64,000 nucleotides of DNA. It comes from Membranipora membranacea (taxonomy: Eukaryota > Bryozoa > Gymnolaemata > Cheilostomatida > Membraniporidae). The DNA lies in the NCBI GenBank assembly GCA_914767715.1, contig OU612067.1, positions 26,944,162-27,008,161 of the forward strand, in the 5' to 3' direction. The notes beneath the pieces were generated by a model, which worked only from the letters and a program-made list of their open reading frames with translations, was not told the DNA's origin and did no database searches. Shown one piece after another: positions 25,163-39,332 of the stretch (position 1 is its first letter; every line of letters starts with the position of its first letter). Both the position numbers and the translations under genes were made by a program.

Positions 25163-28100
25163 ATGTCTCGAGTCATAGTAAAGAATCTTCCTAAAAAGGT
25201 GAGATTTTTGAGTCAGTCCCTATTTTTTTTCAGTAAAAAAAATTGAGTAACTATCTATCTATTTATCCTTGATCTGACTATCAATTATTTATATAATCAT
25301 AATATAATGCATCCCACTGACTCAACACACATACCCAAAACAATATTACATTTGCAAGTTTAAGACACTTAAACTTAAAACGGAATCAAAGCAGTCAGTA
25401 GCTGAGTTAGGTACTCACTGCATTCATAATGAAGTTACTGTAGGTAGAAGTTTAGAGGCTGTTTTGATTAATAATTAGGAAATGGGTTAATAAAATTTGT
25501 TACTATTTATTTATCAATATGGCTTATATGCTGTGTAAGGTGCTATTCTTAACTATTGAAAAATAAGCGATTTACCAGAGACATCATATTTCATTGACAT
25601 ATTTGCAGATAACAGAGAAAAAGGTCCGAGATTTGTTTGGTGAATTTGGCACAGTGACGGACTGCTCGCTCAAGTACAATGCTGAAGGCACATTTCGGCG
25701 TTTTGCTTTTATCGGATTTGTGTGTGACGAACAGGCATCTGGAGCTCTTGAAGCTTTGAACAATACTTATCTCAATACCTCAAGGATACAGGTAGGGCCC
25801 GAGCCTTCATCATAGATTATGAACAGGGAGTGGCCGTGGTGCAATGGGTCTTGCAAACAAATGCTCTTGTGCCACAACAGTATACAGTCTGTGGACCAGT
25901 GCTGATACAAGGAAAAATAAGTAGCATCAAGGTTTCTCACAAGGTATCGCAGGGTAGCAAAACTATAAATGAATGTGAGGTTTTCAGTCCTACACTTGTA
26001 CACTCTGACAAAGTAATACATCATGTTGATGAGCAAGTAGATCGGTAGTAATATTGGCCCATACATTTTTACTACACCTTTTATATATTTCCATACCTTG
26101 CTGATTCGGCTACCTGTGAATATGAGAATCAAGTTTCTTATGCTGCCTGTTTGAGTGTGACGTGACAAGCCTTCAATTTCCAGGTGCAACTAGCCAAAGA
26201 TTTAACAGAGTCAGCTAAAAGGACATCAACATCATCAGGATCAAAGTCGAAAGATCCTGCTAAATCTCCAACCAAGAAGAAGGAGAAGGCTGTCGCTGAA
26301 GAGATCATCGGAGAGGTATGTAGAATTACAGAACTAAGCAGATCATGTATTCCGCCAAATGTCCAAAACTATATCTTTGTTTCTTATTTAAACATTTACA
26401 ATTTAAACATGATCTTAACTATTCATATAGATATTGATATACATGTAAGTCTCGCTGTGTTCTTCACTTTGGTAACTCACTCCTCATATCTGCAAATAAC
26501 TCCACTATCGTATATAAGTGTACATAGTGTGATTACCCATTTCAGGCTATTTTAATACAATATAATATTTGGTCGCCTAGATGTCATAGAGGTGTTTTTT
26601 AATCGACTGGTAAATGATCTAGGGCAGCGTTGAGATTGCATTTGCAAAAAAATTGATATTGTTATTTAGCTCGATGAAGATGAAGGGTTTCAGGAATTTT
26701 TACACATACACAAATCTGGAGATAAGACTTCGTGGAGAAATGATGATGATATGGCTAACAGTAAACTCGAACAGAATAATAAACAAACAAAAGGTACCAA
26801 AGTCTTCATTTAGTATAATGTAATTGATTCTCATATATCATTGCTGTTCATCGCCTTGCTTGTTCATACAATGAGGGCCGAATATGGAACCCATCCTCCT
26901 ACCCTCCCTCCCTGTGTGAACAGGGTGTTTGGTCCCAAACTCCCTGGTGTAAACAATGGGAGTTATCCTCTCAATATTATTGTCGGGACAACTACAATCT
27001 GCAACAAACTCCCTGATTTGTGTTTGTTTGTGTACACTGAATTAGATTCTTCTCATAGAATGGAAATAGTATCATAGCGTTATACGGTTAGGACACTAAA
27101 CACAGGGACTCATCTGACTGTGATCTGATTGGCTGTCCCTAGAAGTATGAATAATTAGCCTGAGAAATTGTCTTGTTTACAAAATTGCAAACAGTAATTA
27201 TACCGCTACAGTGTCGATGATTAGGGCATTTCTAGATTGCTACTAGGGACTGGCTATTTTTGCAAGCCCTTTGTTTTGCAAAAGAAAGCTAATGATGCTA
27301 TTCCAGATATGGAATTCAATGTTTGTGTATCATTGGAAATGTTGGACACTAACAATTTGTTTTTGACACAGGAGGTTTGAGTAAAGATGAGAATCAGAAG
27401 AATCTAGCTTACGCCTTCGAAGGCGAGAGTGATAGCTCTGAGGATGATGAACCTGTACCTGGTGAGTTAATCCTCGGTTCTAGGCTGATTCGCCCAAAGT
27501 ATCACATTTTAATTGCATGGTCTACATCTTCTATGACTAGATCGACAAACAGAATAATTTCCATGATTGTTATACAAGATTTTTAATTAATTATGTCACA
27601 TTCAACACAAATGTGAGTTTCGGTTGGAGACTACATGATGTCCATTGAGCACTTGAGTATTTTATTATCTACGGATTACTTTTAGCTCCAGCTTCAGCCA
27701 ATAAAGAAGAAGAAAAAGAAGAAATGGAGACGAAGGAGAATCTCGTGGCTAAAGATAAAACTCTCACTGATATGGATGTGAGTAACAGTTGGTCTGTGCT
27801 CCAATCCTTTGTTTATACAGATATTGTATTTCACCGTATCTTTATATTATTTTGTTGGATACATTTGGTTCCTATAGAGGATTCAGAGCTCATAGCACTG
27901 TTTACTATCACTAGATTATGACTGTTCATCCTCTCTTTTTTACAGTATCTACGTAAGAAATCTGGTGCAGTGTCACACTTGAGTGACGATGAAGATGAGG
28001 CACCTAGTCCTAAGAAAGAGCCCGCACCCGAAACTAAAACTAAGAAAAAGAAGAAAAAGAAAGATAAGGAGCCAAAGAATAAAGAGGAGTTCATAGTTAA

Positions 28101-31100
28101 ACTTAAAAACATTCCTCCTAATTCTAACAGAGTGAGTCATGTTATCGCCTGAGGCGAACAGCCAAGTCATAAGTTTTACAATAATGATCTTAGTACACTA
28201 CATGATTGAGAAATATACTAATGTTATTTAGTTTGTAAAGACGCATGATGTACAATCTTCATGATGCATCACAAAAACAATAATGGGTCAATGAAAGTCT
28301 CGGCATGTCAGTGATCATGTTTAGGTATTTTGTTGCAATGGCTCAATTATCGAGTTTTCTGTACGATACTTTCATTTCAGAAGAGTTTATTACATGATGG
28401 GCTGAAAAAAAGCCTATTTTGTTTGGTGAGTAGTTGACACTTCAGCTCCAAAGTTGCTGCTGTTTACCTTATAGGGGTTCACTGTGATACGCCCTCACAC
28501 TCATAACTGATGACTTCATATTTCGATATATTTCAGACCTTAATACAGAGTTTCCTGCAGGGTATTACAATCAAAGGCCTGGATATCCCACGCAATGCAG
28601 CCAAGAAAATAGTGGGTAAGAAAAGTGACAGTATGGATCACTAGTCAAATTGATTAATTGAATCAAAACCACCATCAAAGATGATAATTGATGGGCTTTT
28701 GGAATATCTTACATTAGATTCTCATTAATTATCTCTGCATATTGAGATATCACCTGTGTTAGAGTTTATGGATACTTTAGTAGACATGTATGACTTGCTC
28801 TAGGCCTAGAAAATCATCGGTGATTATGACACCATAAAATTAAGACCTGTGAAACACTACAGATGATAGATTAGTAAGTAATAGACCAAACCAAGAAAGA
28901 TGCGATGAATACCTGCTCAAAAGTATGTCAACTTGTGCTGAAACTTAAAGAACTAACTTGTACAATTTATTTTCAGGAGTGGCGTTCATACACCTGAGAT
29001 CACAGATAGATGTGGATGCTGCCCTCAGGAGAAGTAGGAATATGATGGGTAAAAAGAAGATCAGTGTGACACAAGTCATGGATAAAAACGCTGACGCAGA
29101 TTCAGCAAAAAAAGCTGATGCTAAATCCATATCTAGAGTCAGACCGTGGGAACTCAAGGTAGGAATGAGTAAGGAGGTGGTCATCAGTCAGTTATTCACA
29201 GCTTTATATTGTTGTCTGCTTATTTAATGGTGGTATGGGTGGTGTTGCGGTTTTCTGGTTACTCATCCACACCACACTTGTTGTGTGATTTACTGTAAGA
29301 TGACAGCTAAAATCTGAACTGCAACACCACACTATTGGCATTGCGTTGTGACATCCTGCCAGTCATACTTTAATAATTGCTACCACCTTTTCCAACATAG
29401 ATGGAAGCATAATGCTCAAAACACCATAAGCTGCCGCACAAAGCGTTAACTTCTTTAGCTGGAACTATGTTGTATTAAAATAGATACATGTTACAAACTT
29501 TATAACCTGTTTCCCTGGTGAGGCCATTGCTTAGATTATTAATAGATAAAGGAGTTCCTGTATATATATTGTATGTCTATATCTGTGTATCTTATCAGGG
29601 AGTCTGTTCTAAACTACTTTATCTAACCAGATCCTGCAGATCCTCCCTGATCTAACTGACTGGACTGTCACATAACTATGAGTTGTCTCACCTGTCATAA
29701 ACATTTAAGTGAGGAGACAACTCCCAACTCTATAATCTGATCTTGCTTATTTAGGCTAGTATGGAGGAGGTAGAACCGATCGCAGACTCTGGAAGAATAT
29801 TTGTGAGAAATTTACCTCATATCTGTAATGAAGAAGATTTGGAAAAACTGTTTGGTGATTTTGGTGAGTGAAATAACAGGAAGGGATAGTTATGCTCTGA
29901 GATGTCTGGGCTCATGATGGAAACTAGTCTGAACCATGTGTTGAATTTTTTAACCATGAAAAGATTACGGTGTGGGTATACAGTGTTGTGATGTTGGGAG
30001 ATTATGGGGCTCCGTGGGTCATTTATTGACTATAAACAACTCCTCATGATTCAAAACAACTGTTAATTTTAAACTGCCATGTTTTTAAGCTCATGATACT
30101 CCGATTCCAAACATGTCTAAGGAATAATCATATCACAAAGAACATGCAAATGGGTGTAGTTGACTGGCTAGTATTCATGGCGACTGCTTATTACTTTCTT
30201 ACAGGGAACCTGACTGAGGTGAATCTACCTATAGATAGAATGTCTAAACAGATTAAAGGTTACGCTCACATCACATTTATGTTCCCTGAACATGCGGTGA
30301 AAGCTTTTAACAAACTTGATGGTACTACTTATAAGGTATGTGTGTGCAGGTGAAGTATATGAAACATTACGCTACTTATTAAAATCTTATATTCTAAAGA
30401 AATCTGGTATTGATGCACCTGAGTGCAGACCGGGCTGAATAATCAGTATCTTTGTCACTCCCTGTGGAGAGAAAATTCTCCTTTTTGCTCAAACTTGAAA
30501 TAGAGAACATTGTCTCATCCTTATACCGCAATTAAACTACCACCTTGACTAGTGAAAATTTGTTCTAGCTAAAATTAAGTGATCCGCTAACTAGCAAAAC
30601 TAAAATTGATGTCATCATCATTTTCTCCTGGCCTCAACCTTGAACCATGTAAGTTCTCATAACTGAAATATGCAATATTTACTAAATTATTGGTGTTGTA
30701 AACCTATGAATGAGAGTGTCTCAATCTGTAACTAGTATCATAACCGTCACATTTTCAGGGCAGATTACTACACATACTGCCAGGGAAACCAGCTAAACAG
30801 CACACAGAAACAGATGGGGATAGCACAGACTTCAGAAAGAAAAAACAAGATGACCAAAAGAAAAATGCTCAAAAGTTTGTATAGGCCAGAACCACTACAA
30901 TTTTCTAGGGACACACTTTTACCTCCCACATGATGATGTCCACCCCAACTATCCACAGAAACTGATCACAATTTACTCCACTAGGTCTGATGTTTTCCTA
31001 CTTAAGCAAAGTATGAAATAAGTGACTTGGAAATGCATTGAGATTTGACTGGTGGGATATATAACATATAAATACTATATTGATCTGTTTATGGCCATGA

Positions 31101-34100
31101 CCAACATTCTGAGTCTGCACTAACAGCAGTTAGGAGTTTCGTAGTCCGGATTAGGTGGAGTACAATGCATTTTCACACAGGATTGGTGAAGTAACAACGA
31201 TATTCAACACAGTTAGACGTCCTATAGTGTTGTTTTGTCATGAGTTTATTGTACTGTTATTACTCTTACCTCTTATCTAGCTCACATAACTGGAACTCCT
31301 TATTCCTCGGTGCTGACGCTGTTGCTAATGCTATGGCTGGTAAATATGGTATAGACAAGAGTCAGCTCTTAGACGTCGAGTCAGGTCAGAGTCTGGGAGT
31401 AAGGCTAGCTCTTGGTGAGACGGAGGTAGTAAATGAGACAAGAGATTTCCTCATAGATAATGGCGTCGCCCTCGACTCATTTAGCCAGGTAATTTTTATC
31501 TACATTCAGTTTAGACAACACTTATGACTGATTATGCCTGATTCCCCCAACTTTTGCCATAATTTCTTTAGCACGTCATGAAACACATCCGTCCAGGATG
31601 ATATTGTCTGCAATATAAAAAAAAACATATTCACAGTCCATGCAACAGGGCTGCTGATGGTTTCATCAAAACGCAACACAAACCATCGCGTTTGTGAATA
31701 CTTTGTTTAGAAATCTTGCATTTGATATACAGAAATCTGTGTCTACATGTACGAAACTAAAAATACCAAACAATAAGGTCTTTTAATTTATTTTGTTGCA
31801 GGCGGCTGGACCAAGAAGTAAAACTGTTTTATTAGTGAAGAATTTACCATCTAAGACTTCCATTGGCGAGCTCAATGATACATTCAAACCTTTCGGATTG
31901 TTGGGGCGGGTACTACTACCCCCATCCGGTATATCTGCATTAATCGAATTCCAGGAACCCTTCGAGGCTAAAGCCGCCTTCATGAAACTAGCTTACTCAA
32001 AGGTTTGTGTCTCACCATAACTGTCCATTTGCCTGCAGCCCTAACAAATTTACAGACAGTATTCTCCCATCTATTGTGACACATCTCTACAAGTATGTGC
32101 ATAGATGGTGTTACCGAGCTTTATGAAATACCATGTTTTACTGAAACGATAGTAACTTAGTTTAGGCTCTCAAACTTTGCCCGGGTTGTTGAATGGCACG
32201 TCCCAACCAGGGTGTGTTACTAGACATGAGGTAGCATTGGACGTTTAAAAATGAACTATTGTTAATTTATATTAAATATATAAGACTGAGAATGAGTGCG
32301 AAAAAAAATTAGAGGTAGGTCTAGGTATACGTGCAGAGATGATAATAATTCATAATTACACGTACATTGTTGGTTTCTAGTTTAAGCACTTACCACTCTA
32401 TCTGGAGTGGGCTCCAGTAGGAGTATTCGGTAAATCAGAACCTAAGGCTACGGAAGAAGAGCAGGAATCTGAGGAAACAGACGAAATTAAAACAGAAAAT
32501 TTGGACGATATCAGTGAGGATACGGCAAAGGAAGAGGCCAGTACTGCTGAAAAAACAGGTAAATACTCACACCAGGGTATTTGTTTTAAGAAAATATTTG
32601 GGAGTATTTTGATTTTGATTTTGAGTGCCCTACTTCATCCCTTACTGCTTCTAGTTCTGTAAAGCAATGTCTTTGTGAGCAATGGTTCATACTCCAAGTC
32701 ATTTATGCCCTTGGTCAAAGTTTTAAAATTTCTTTTTCCTGACATTAGGACATCTATTTACATTGCGTTATCAACTTGTTTTTCCAATTAGACACCGATG
32801 ATAAAGCAGTAAAGAATGAGCCTTCTACTTCTAAGTCAGCAGCTGACCAATCAGAAGATAGCAGCGATGATGAGGACACGCCCACTGAGGGATGCACTCT
32901 GTTTGTCAAAAATCTCAAATTCAGTACAGATGATGAGCAACTCAAACAGGTAAAGTTGCACACACCTGATATTATTGTTGTTATTTTTCATGGCAAGAAG
33001 TATGACTGGATATGAGGTTTTTATTCTAGATAAGTGAACTAAATCTGGCTACTGATCTAGTTCAAATGAACTTTGACTATGGCACTGTTAGAGTAATCCT
33101 ATTATGAGTACTCCATTATTAATATTTAATTCTCAACCACCCTGATATTGGATAGCCAAAACCTAATATTTCAGTTACTACCAGTCTTGTTCCTGACATT
33201 GTCACTGACTTTAAAAGATACTTTTGAGCACACACCCAATGCATATTATGCTGATGGCAATCGACACAAAATCCCCATTGTATTCAAAGGACCACGAATA
33301 CTCATTAAAATACTGTAATTGCAGCCTCAAATAGTTATGAACTGCAATGAAGACAGCCATACTAACTGAATGTTACATTACAAATACTGATACAATGATT
33401 TTGCCATGATGTGAGCAGGAAGGGTGGGAGGGTATCCCACCCTCCCTGATGTGAGCCAGACTAATAGTCTAGAACCTAAAGATTGAATGATAACCCAAGT
33501 TGTCCTCTCATGTCATGGTGAAAAAATTACCTACCTACTATCATGCTCAAAGGCATCCTCTCTGAGATATTTAGTTTATTTCAGCATTTTTGCGGGTGTG
33601 GTAAAGTGGTGACAGCCACTGTAGCGAGGAAGAGAGATGCTAAGAACCCAGGCAAGGCGCTGTCGATGGGATACGGGTTCGTACAGTTCAAAAAACCATC
33701 ATCAGCACAAGAAGCATTGAAAGAGTTACAGCATTCTACTCTGGATGGTCACAACCTGGAACTGAAAATGTCTGAAAGAACGACTAGCAGGTGATTGAAA
33801 TATATCTCATAACATTGTTGATTTTTTTCCAGTATTTTGCTATAAGACAGGTGATTCTTGATTGTGTGTTATCTGAATTTCAATTGGATCTCTCGGTCAC
33901 AGGACATTCATTCATACTAGTCTGTGATCATTTATGACCATTTCTTGATATACTTTGGGATTATGTTTATTCAACTCCAACTCAACTTAATATAAAGATG
34001 AGAATTTTTTTTAACTGCTTTCGTTTTGCTCTCACTTTTAGCAGAACAACACAGACAGGACATTACATATTGTTCAGTCAAATTTTCTATTTGTTTTAGA

Positions 34101-36902
34101 CCGACTGGCACAACAAAGAAAAATTCCAACACCCAGAAAACACAGAAGAGCACAAAGATGTTAGTCAGGAATATTCCGTTCCAAGCTAATCACAAGGAAA
34201 TCACTGAACTTTTCAAGTGAGTCCCATTTACAACCTTGACAACAAAACCCTGCTCTGTATATCTTATTTACAGCACACCATTGTCAATAGTCGTCTCCTC
34301 AAATTATTCCAAAGCTATGAACTAAGGTGCACCAGTCTTTTCGATCTAATTTTAATTTAGGTATCTGGGTGCACTACAATCGTTAAAAAAGTTCGAAACA
34401 CTTTTTGTATGGGGGGAAGAGATTTCCATCGGCGTGGCTATTTTTGCTACTGCCATGTCAGTGATTACGTCATTTCTTTTCGTCTTGGCATGGGGTCTGC
34501 CAGTGACAAGGCTTATTTCTATTGATATAATATATGATTTGCGAGGTTTAACAAGAAAAGGATGTATAGGAGTCCTTCGATTGACAATTTGGCTCTTAGA
34601 ATAAATGTTCTGGTCCAAAACTTAGCCAATTGGGGCGGTTGTGTTTGGGCAATACGCTATGCGCAATAGCCCACTGACAAGATTGTCAAAATAGATCTGT
34701 TTTGAGTTTGCCTGCACTAATTTTCACGGGACACCATGGAGATCTACTACACTATCATACCAGGGATGTTACAATATTTTAATCTTTTTGATCCGTTTCA
34801 AAGTATTAGAGGACAAACAAGGAACCAATATATCTTATCAGTCACAACAATTTTAATTTATGTCAAGTATTATTTTTATCAGCTTGCAGTAAAATTTATG
34901 GTAATTGTTGCCAGATAAGCTACTTCCACAACCTTGTATCAAGTCCACAATCCAGTCCTGTTTTCCTTGTGCCGAATTAAATGTCATAAAAAAATCAAAT
35001 CTGAGTGAAAAAAATCTCAAGCAATCATAGGTCAAACGTATTCCAGATTGAGACATTTCTTCTCTTTTTCAAAAGGATCCTGACTGGCTCCGTACATTGA
35101 CACTGACGGAAATGTATTGTTATTTTATAGGGCAACTCATCAACTGCTGTGAACTAGTCCAACAACGCGTACAGCATAGTAATATACAAAAGTATCCTAC
35201 AACTTTATTTATGGGGATTTACTTTTCATGGTCACAGTGTTCCTTCATTTTCTGTTGTTTGTATGTGTATGTAGCAGCTGCATAATAAAACGCATTTGTA
35301 TTTTCATCTTTTGCAGAGTATTTGGTGAACTAAAGCTGGTCCGTCTGCCTAAAAAGGTCGGAGGTCAACATCGAGGCTTTGCATTTGTAGATTATATCAC
35401 CAAAAATGATGCCAAGGTGAGTACATTGAATCTGAAATGAGAGAATTTTAAACGGATAGAAATTTATAAAAACAGGTGGAACACAAGGTCTCTGCTGGGT
35501 ATTAATTTATTTTGAAGTGTGTGTGACTTGCCTGATAGCTACATGCTTACAAAACCAAACCCAACTTAATCAAATTAATATGACCTCAGACTTACGCAAG
35601 TTGCTTATTAATAGTAGGATATTTATATATTATACCCTCCGAATGACGATATGGTAATTAAGAACATGTTATTTTAAATCAACAAATTGTCAAATGATTG
35701 GATTTAAATTCCATTTAACATGTACATTTTACACCCTTAATCCGTTATGTTTATGTTTTTGTAACATCGCCGTATAAAACATACCAATGTCGAATTGTTC
35801 ACGAAAGTTACAGTATGTATATATATATATATATATATACATCTATAGAACTACACATATATATATATATATATATGTAGTTCTATAGATGTGTATAGGT
35901 GTGATATTTGTGTGCCTAGAATATAAACATATGGTCTGAATGGTTATACTGTCTCTATGTGTCTGATAGCAGCAGACTACCTGAATATCTGTGACTTGAT
36001 CAATTATGATTCTTTACTAGATTTATAATATTGTATTATTTTAGCGAGCGTTTAATGCTCTATGTCACAGTACACATTTATACGGTAGAAGGTTAGTATT
36101 AGAATGGGCTGACACCAGTGAGGAGTCTGTAGATAATCTCAGGAGGAAAACTGCCAGCGGCTACGAAGGTGGTGAGTAGATGAGAGCAGACAAACATTAG
36201 TAGATTTCAGCAATCAAAGATTATGAAAACTACCATTTGGTTTTTACTCTAAAATGCATAGAAAAAGTCATATTTTCACAGATCAATTTTCTTTCCATAA
36301 TGTTACATGATAAAATAAGGCCTTCAGTTTTGACATTCCCTATGGTACAGCAATGACCCCTCTGTGTTCAACTCGCTTTAAATCTCACCTAATTACAGCC
36401 TGTCAAGCAACTGTCCTATGATAGCTTTAAGAAAGCAGCCATATTGGAACTATAGATTATCCTAGTTTAAGTGCTCAAACTGTGCCCGGGTAGCTTGTTG
36501 TAGCAGCTCATTATCAACCTGCTCCCCATCCAGTGAGGGATCTGGATGGTACTAAAGTGCCAATACCAGCACACCAGTCACACTTCGAGCATTTATACTA
36601 GAGGCAATAGATAATATGTATGTATATGCATATCCAAAGTCTCCGCTTATACTAAGATTGTTTGCCCCAAGAGCGTGTTTCAGAATTTATAAGTAGCTCT
36701 CAAATAGGTGGTAAAATTATTGTTGCCTCTTTGAGAGCTGCTAATAAATTCTTAAATGAATGTTTTCTGTTTTGTGAATGTGTGGATATTGACAGAAGGA
36801 TGAAATTGTATTTTTGTAGGTCAAGCTCGAAAGGTGTTTAAGAGGACTGTCTTTGAGTCTACTCTTGAAGATTTAGAAGCTAAGAAACAGCAGGATGAGT
36901 GA
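25163..36902 (+). CDS. RBM19: RNA-binding protein 19 (six-RRM ribosome biogenesis factor, yeast Mrd1 homologue)
   Basis: This is a nucleolar factor for 18S pre-rRNA processing. Exons: 25163-25198, 25609-25791, 26184-26315, 26670-26793, 27372-27461, 27686-27777, 27946-28131, 28537-28615, 28977-29158, 29755-29863, 30205-30335, 30759-30874, 31281-31488, 31802-32002, 32381-32558, 32792-32949, 33585-33790, 34100-34216, 35317-35416, 36045-36171, 36820-36902. All phases fit, giving 945 aa (human 960). RRM1 begins [12 protein letters not shown] (1-75); RRM2 is at about 265-345, RRM3 at 380-455 ([24 protein letters not shown]), RRM4 at 562-640 ([11 protein letters not shown]), RRM5 at 712-800 ([10 protein letters not shown]) and RRM6 at 826-905 ([16 protein letters not shown]). 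An acidic/lysine-rich linker (about 118-260) and the conserved block [18 protein letters not shown] (from about 486) match the family. Exon 12 must use AA|GTTTGT to keep frame. Exon 20 could end 3 bp earlier. Confidence 0.96.
28381..28425 (+). other. RBM19: candidate 45-bp in-frame cassette exon of RBM19
   Basis: A strong acceptor (TTTCATTTCAG) and donor (GTGAGT) bracket 45 bases that read 15 open codons in the same phase 0 as the exons on both sides. Including it would insert 15 residues right after NIPPNSNR in RRM2. Skipping it gives a better RRM alignment, so the main model omits it. Confidence 0.4.
29237..29331. repeat. 95-bp inverted-repeat element
   Basis: TGGTGTTGCGGTTTTC at the left pairs imperfectly with AAAATCTGAACTGCAACACC at the right, across about 50 bases. 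It is MITE-like and lies in an RBM19 intron. Confidence 0.6.
29597..29652. repeat. short inverted repeat, family D (ATCAGGGAG ends)
   Basis: ATCAGGGAG at the left and CTCCCTGAT at the right flank about 35 bases. Ends of the same kind recur at 39333-39386 and as single copies elsewhere, for example near 12155 and 50833. Confidence 0.5.
29680..29723. repeat. 44-bp hairpin
   Basis: GAGTTGTCTC and GAGACAACTC are exact inverted copies with a 24-base loop, in an RBM19 intron upstream of the RRM3 exon. Confidence 0.75.
32158..32215. repeat. decayed left end of family A foldback
   Basis: TAGTTTAGGCTCTCAAAC followed by TTTGCCCGGGTTGTTG resembles the left arm of the copy at 36463 (TAGTTTAAGTGCTCAAAC then TGTGCCCGGGTAGCTTGTTG). 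The right half is not recognisable. Confidence 0.5.
33419..33452. repeat. short GC-rich palindrome, family B
   Basis: AGGGTGGGAGGGTATCCCACCCTCCCT folds on itself almost completely around TAT. It uses the same words as the palindromes at 13815 and 17274. Confidence 0.75.
35815..35897. repeat. TA microsatellite embedded in an inverted repeat
   Basis: A TA run is followed by ACATCTATAGAACTACA, a second TA run, and the exact complement TGTAGTTCTATAGATGT. The whole can fold into a cruciform. It lies in intron 19 of RBM19. Confidence 0.85.
36463..36600. mobile_element. 138-bp family A foldback, diverged copy
   Basis: It starts TAGTTTAAGTGCTCAAAC, shares CAGCTCATTATCAACC with the left arm of the 12390-12528 element (there CATCTCATTATCAACC), and ends with a decayed inverted end (CGAGCATTTATACTA). 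Length matches the other copy within one base. It is an insertion in the last intron of RBM19. Confidence 0.8.
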
Positions 36903-39332
36903 TGACATGAAAAATAACTACTAAGCTTTTGTTGAGAAATTTAGTAATGCTGCTAAACCTGATATAATGTGACATCAGGCGTGCTTCAGACGATTATGGT
37001 TTTTCATAAAATGAATTGAGCTATGTAATATACATATTTATACATGATATACATTGAACCATATCAAGCCTTATATTCAATACAGTACACATATTTTCTA
37101 CTGAGTTTGAACAATACATGTACATGTATGTTTATGTAGATGAAATATAAAAAAATGGTGAAAATACTACGCAAAATATTTGGCTTCTCTCTATATTCTA
37201 TCTTAATATCTCTACCATATCAAGCTAGCGCTAGTATTAGTAAGGATTGTAATCTGTATAGTCCAGATGTCTCACTATACTAGAGTCTCCCATCATTGTG
37301 TCATACTTGACCATCTCTTGCATGTGTCACTTCTATACACAGATGTCTTCAATAATCTCTCAGGGCAAACTCAAACAAAGCTTCAATCTGATCGTATGCT
37401 GCGGTAGAGCCGGCGGTCTATGTACTTTGATGATAACCGTGGCTTCCGCCATTTATATGCCGGTAATATGCATGTGAGGTTCATTTATTAGGCGATTTGT
37501 ATCATCTTTAATTGTTACGCCGAGGACTACTCAAACACAAAGACCACAGGAAAAACATTACTCTGCATGCTGGGGCGTTTAAGCAGCCTAGAGATGATGG
37601 TTGAGATCGCAAATTCATATTTCCATATTGAGCAATGATAGAAGTGTGTATGAACTTCATAATATCAAGTCAATGGTCTCATGTAAAATTCTAAACAAGT
37701 TGCCGTTAGACTTGGCATGTGGTTATAAAAACAACAAAATGGCCAAGTGACAGGGCTAAGTAGCCATACCATCATACAGTTAATGTGTGATTGAGTCGGG
37801 GAAAAATTACTCTCAAGATAAACCTGAGCTTTGCATTGTGGGCTTATAAATGTTTGCGGAAAGTTGTTGCTTGTTAGGGGGTAATCTGCAGCATGTCTGC
37901 AGCTCTATACAGCATCAGACTAGGGTTCAGTGGCCCTTATGGACTTGTTATGCCGACGCATTGCTCATAGTTTTGAGACCTGTATCTTATTTCTTGCCAA
38001 TAACTAAAAAAAAACTTTTACCGTCCAAAATATTTCTTCTAGGATCATAGAGTTATTATATAATAAGTCAATGCCTAGAACTAACACAATCTCCAAACCC
38101 AAGGAATATGGTTATCAATAAGAAATCATGCCGGGATTTTACGTGTCCATGTAATTGTTAAAGATCTTTGCCACTGAATGAACATCGATGCATTCGTCAA
38201 TGTAGATTTCTTCTTGTAAGGATCAAAGGTAGATACACGCTGATAATTTCACCGCTTGGCCAGCTGACACCTACCGGCGTTCTGTATGACATATGATGGT
38301 CCACGCGTCCACTACATAGGTTAATTGGGCTTCTGAGACAATAAACGAGTAGCCAACAGATTTTTTCAAGTGCCTCAGCGCCGCTTCATTTTTACGCCAC
38401 ATGTATTAGTCAACTGGTAGCCAGTTAGGACTTTAGTCTCCATAAAAGTTTGGAAAGATTTAGTTTGATAATGTGTTTGTTGGAGTGCAGTCGCAGTTCT
38501 TGCAGTAGAATGATCAATTTGGGAACCTTAAATAGAAGTGAAGTTTGTGGATATTTATGCAGTCAATCTCTTATGGGTTGGTGTTACGAATGAAACCCCC
38601 AGCGATCTATTCAAATCTTTCAGATCGGTGGGAATTTCGTTCGCGATGATTAGCCCTTGTTTTTGTCAGTTTTGAGAGGCGTTGCAGATTATTGTGTTGC
38701 TGTGATGCACTAATAGCTTTCTATTACCACCAAAAGAACCAGGTAATTTCTCATGTTTTATTTTTGTTAAGGTTTCTTTGGTAACAGCTAGACTGACAAT
38801 CTTTTTGTCCTGGCCAGGCGTTATATTTTGGATTTTTTGTTTTGGAAGCTTTCCATAGGAGACTGCAATTGAAAACACAAAGGGTTTTCATGTGTCATAT
38901 TCTCTTACATTTTCTTTGTTGTAGATTGTTCCATTCCTTTGGAAGGAACCACAAATCCCGTTACAAAGCGCAGAACAACGCATTCACTTTTTATTCATTA
39001 TTCTTCATGGTTGCTCAAACCATAATAGGTATCTCAATGCTCAATGGTCCACATGTTTCCAACGATTAAAACCACAGATTAATTGGTTATTCAACTTTAG
39101 TGGTCAGAAAGTGTTTTAATATAAAATTTTGTTGTTGGCTCGGTTTAGCTTGGAGATTAGAGGGGATTTGCATGAATTGTTAGTTTTGTGTTTACATCAG
39201 AGTTAAAGTAATTCAGTCTGCTAGTACTCCAGCTTAGCCAAAACTCAAAACAAAGAATAAAGGCTTTAAATCCGCTCGTGTGTAGACTGGGCAACTTTCT
39301 TTAGTCTCAAGATGATAGAAGACTCTATAATA

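Noticed and set aside
30875-30878. Alternative RBM19 exon 12 end at 30878 (donor GTATAG)
   Set aside because: It would leave phase 0 and put a stop into the next exon; the donor GTTTGT at 30875 gives the conserved NSHNWNSLF junction.
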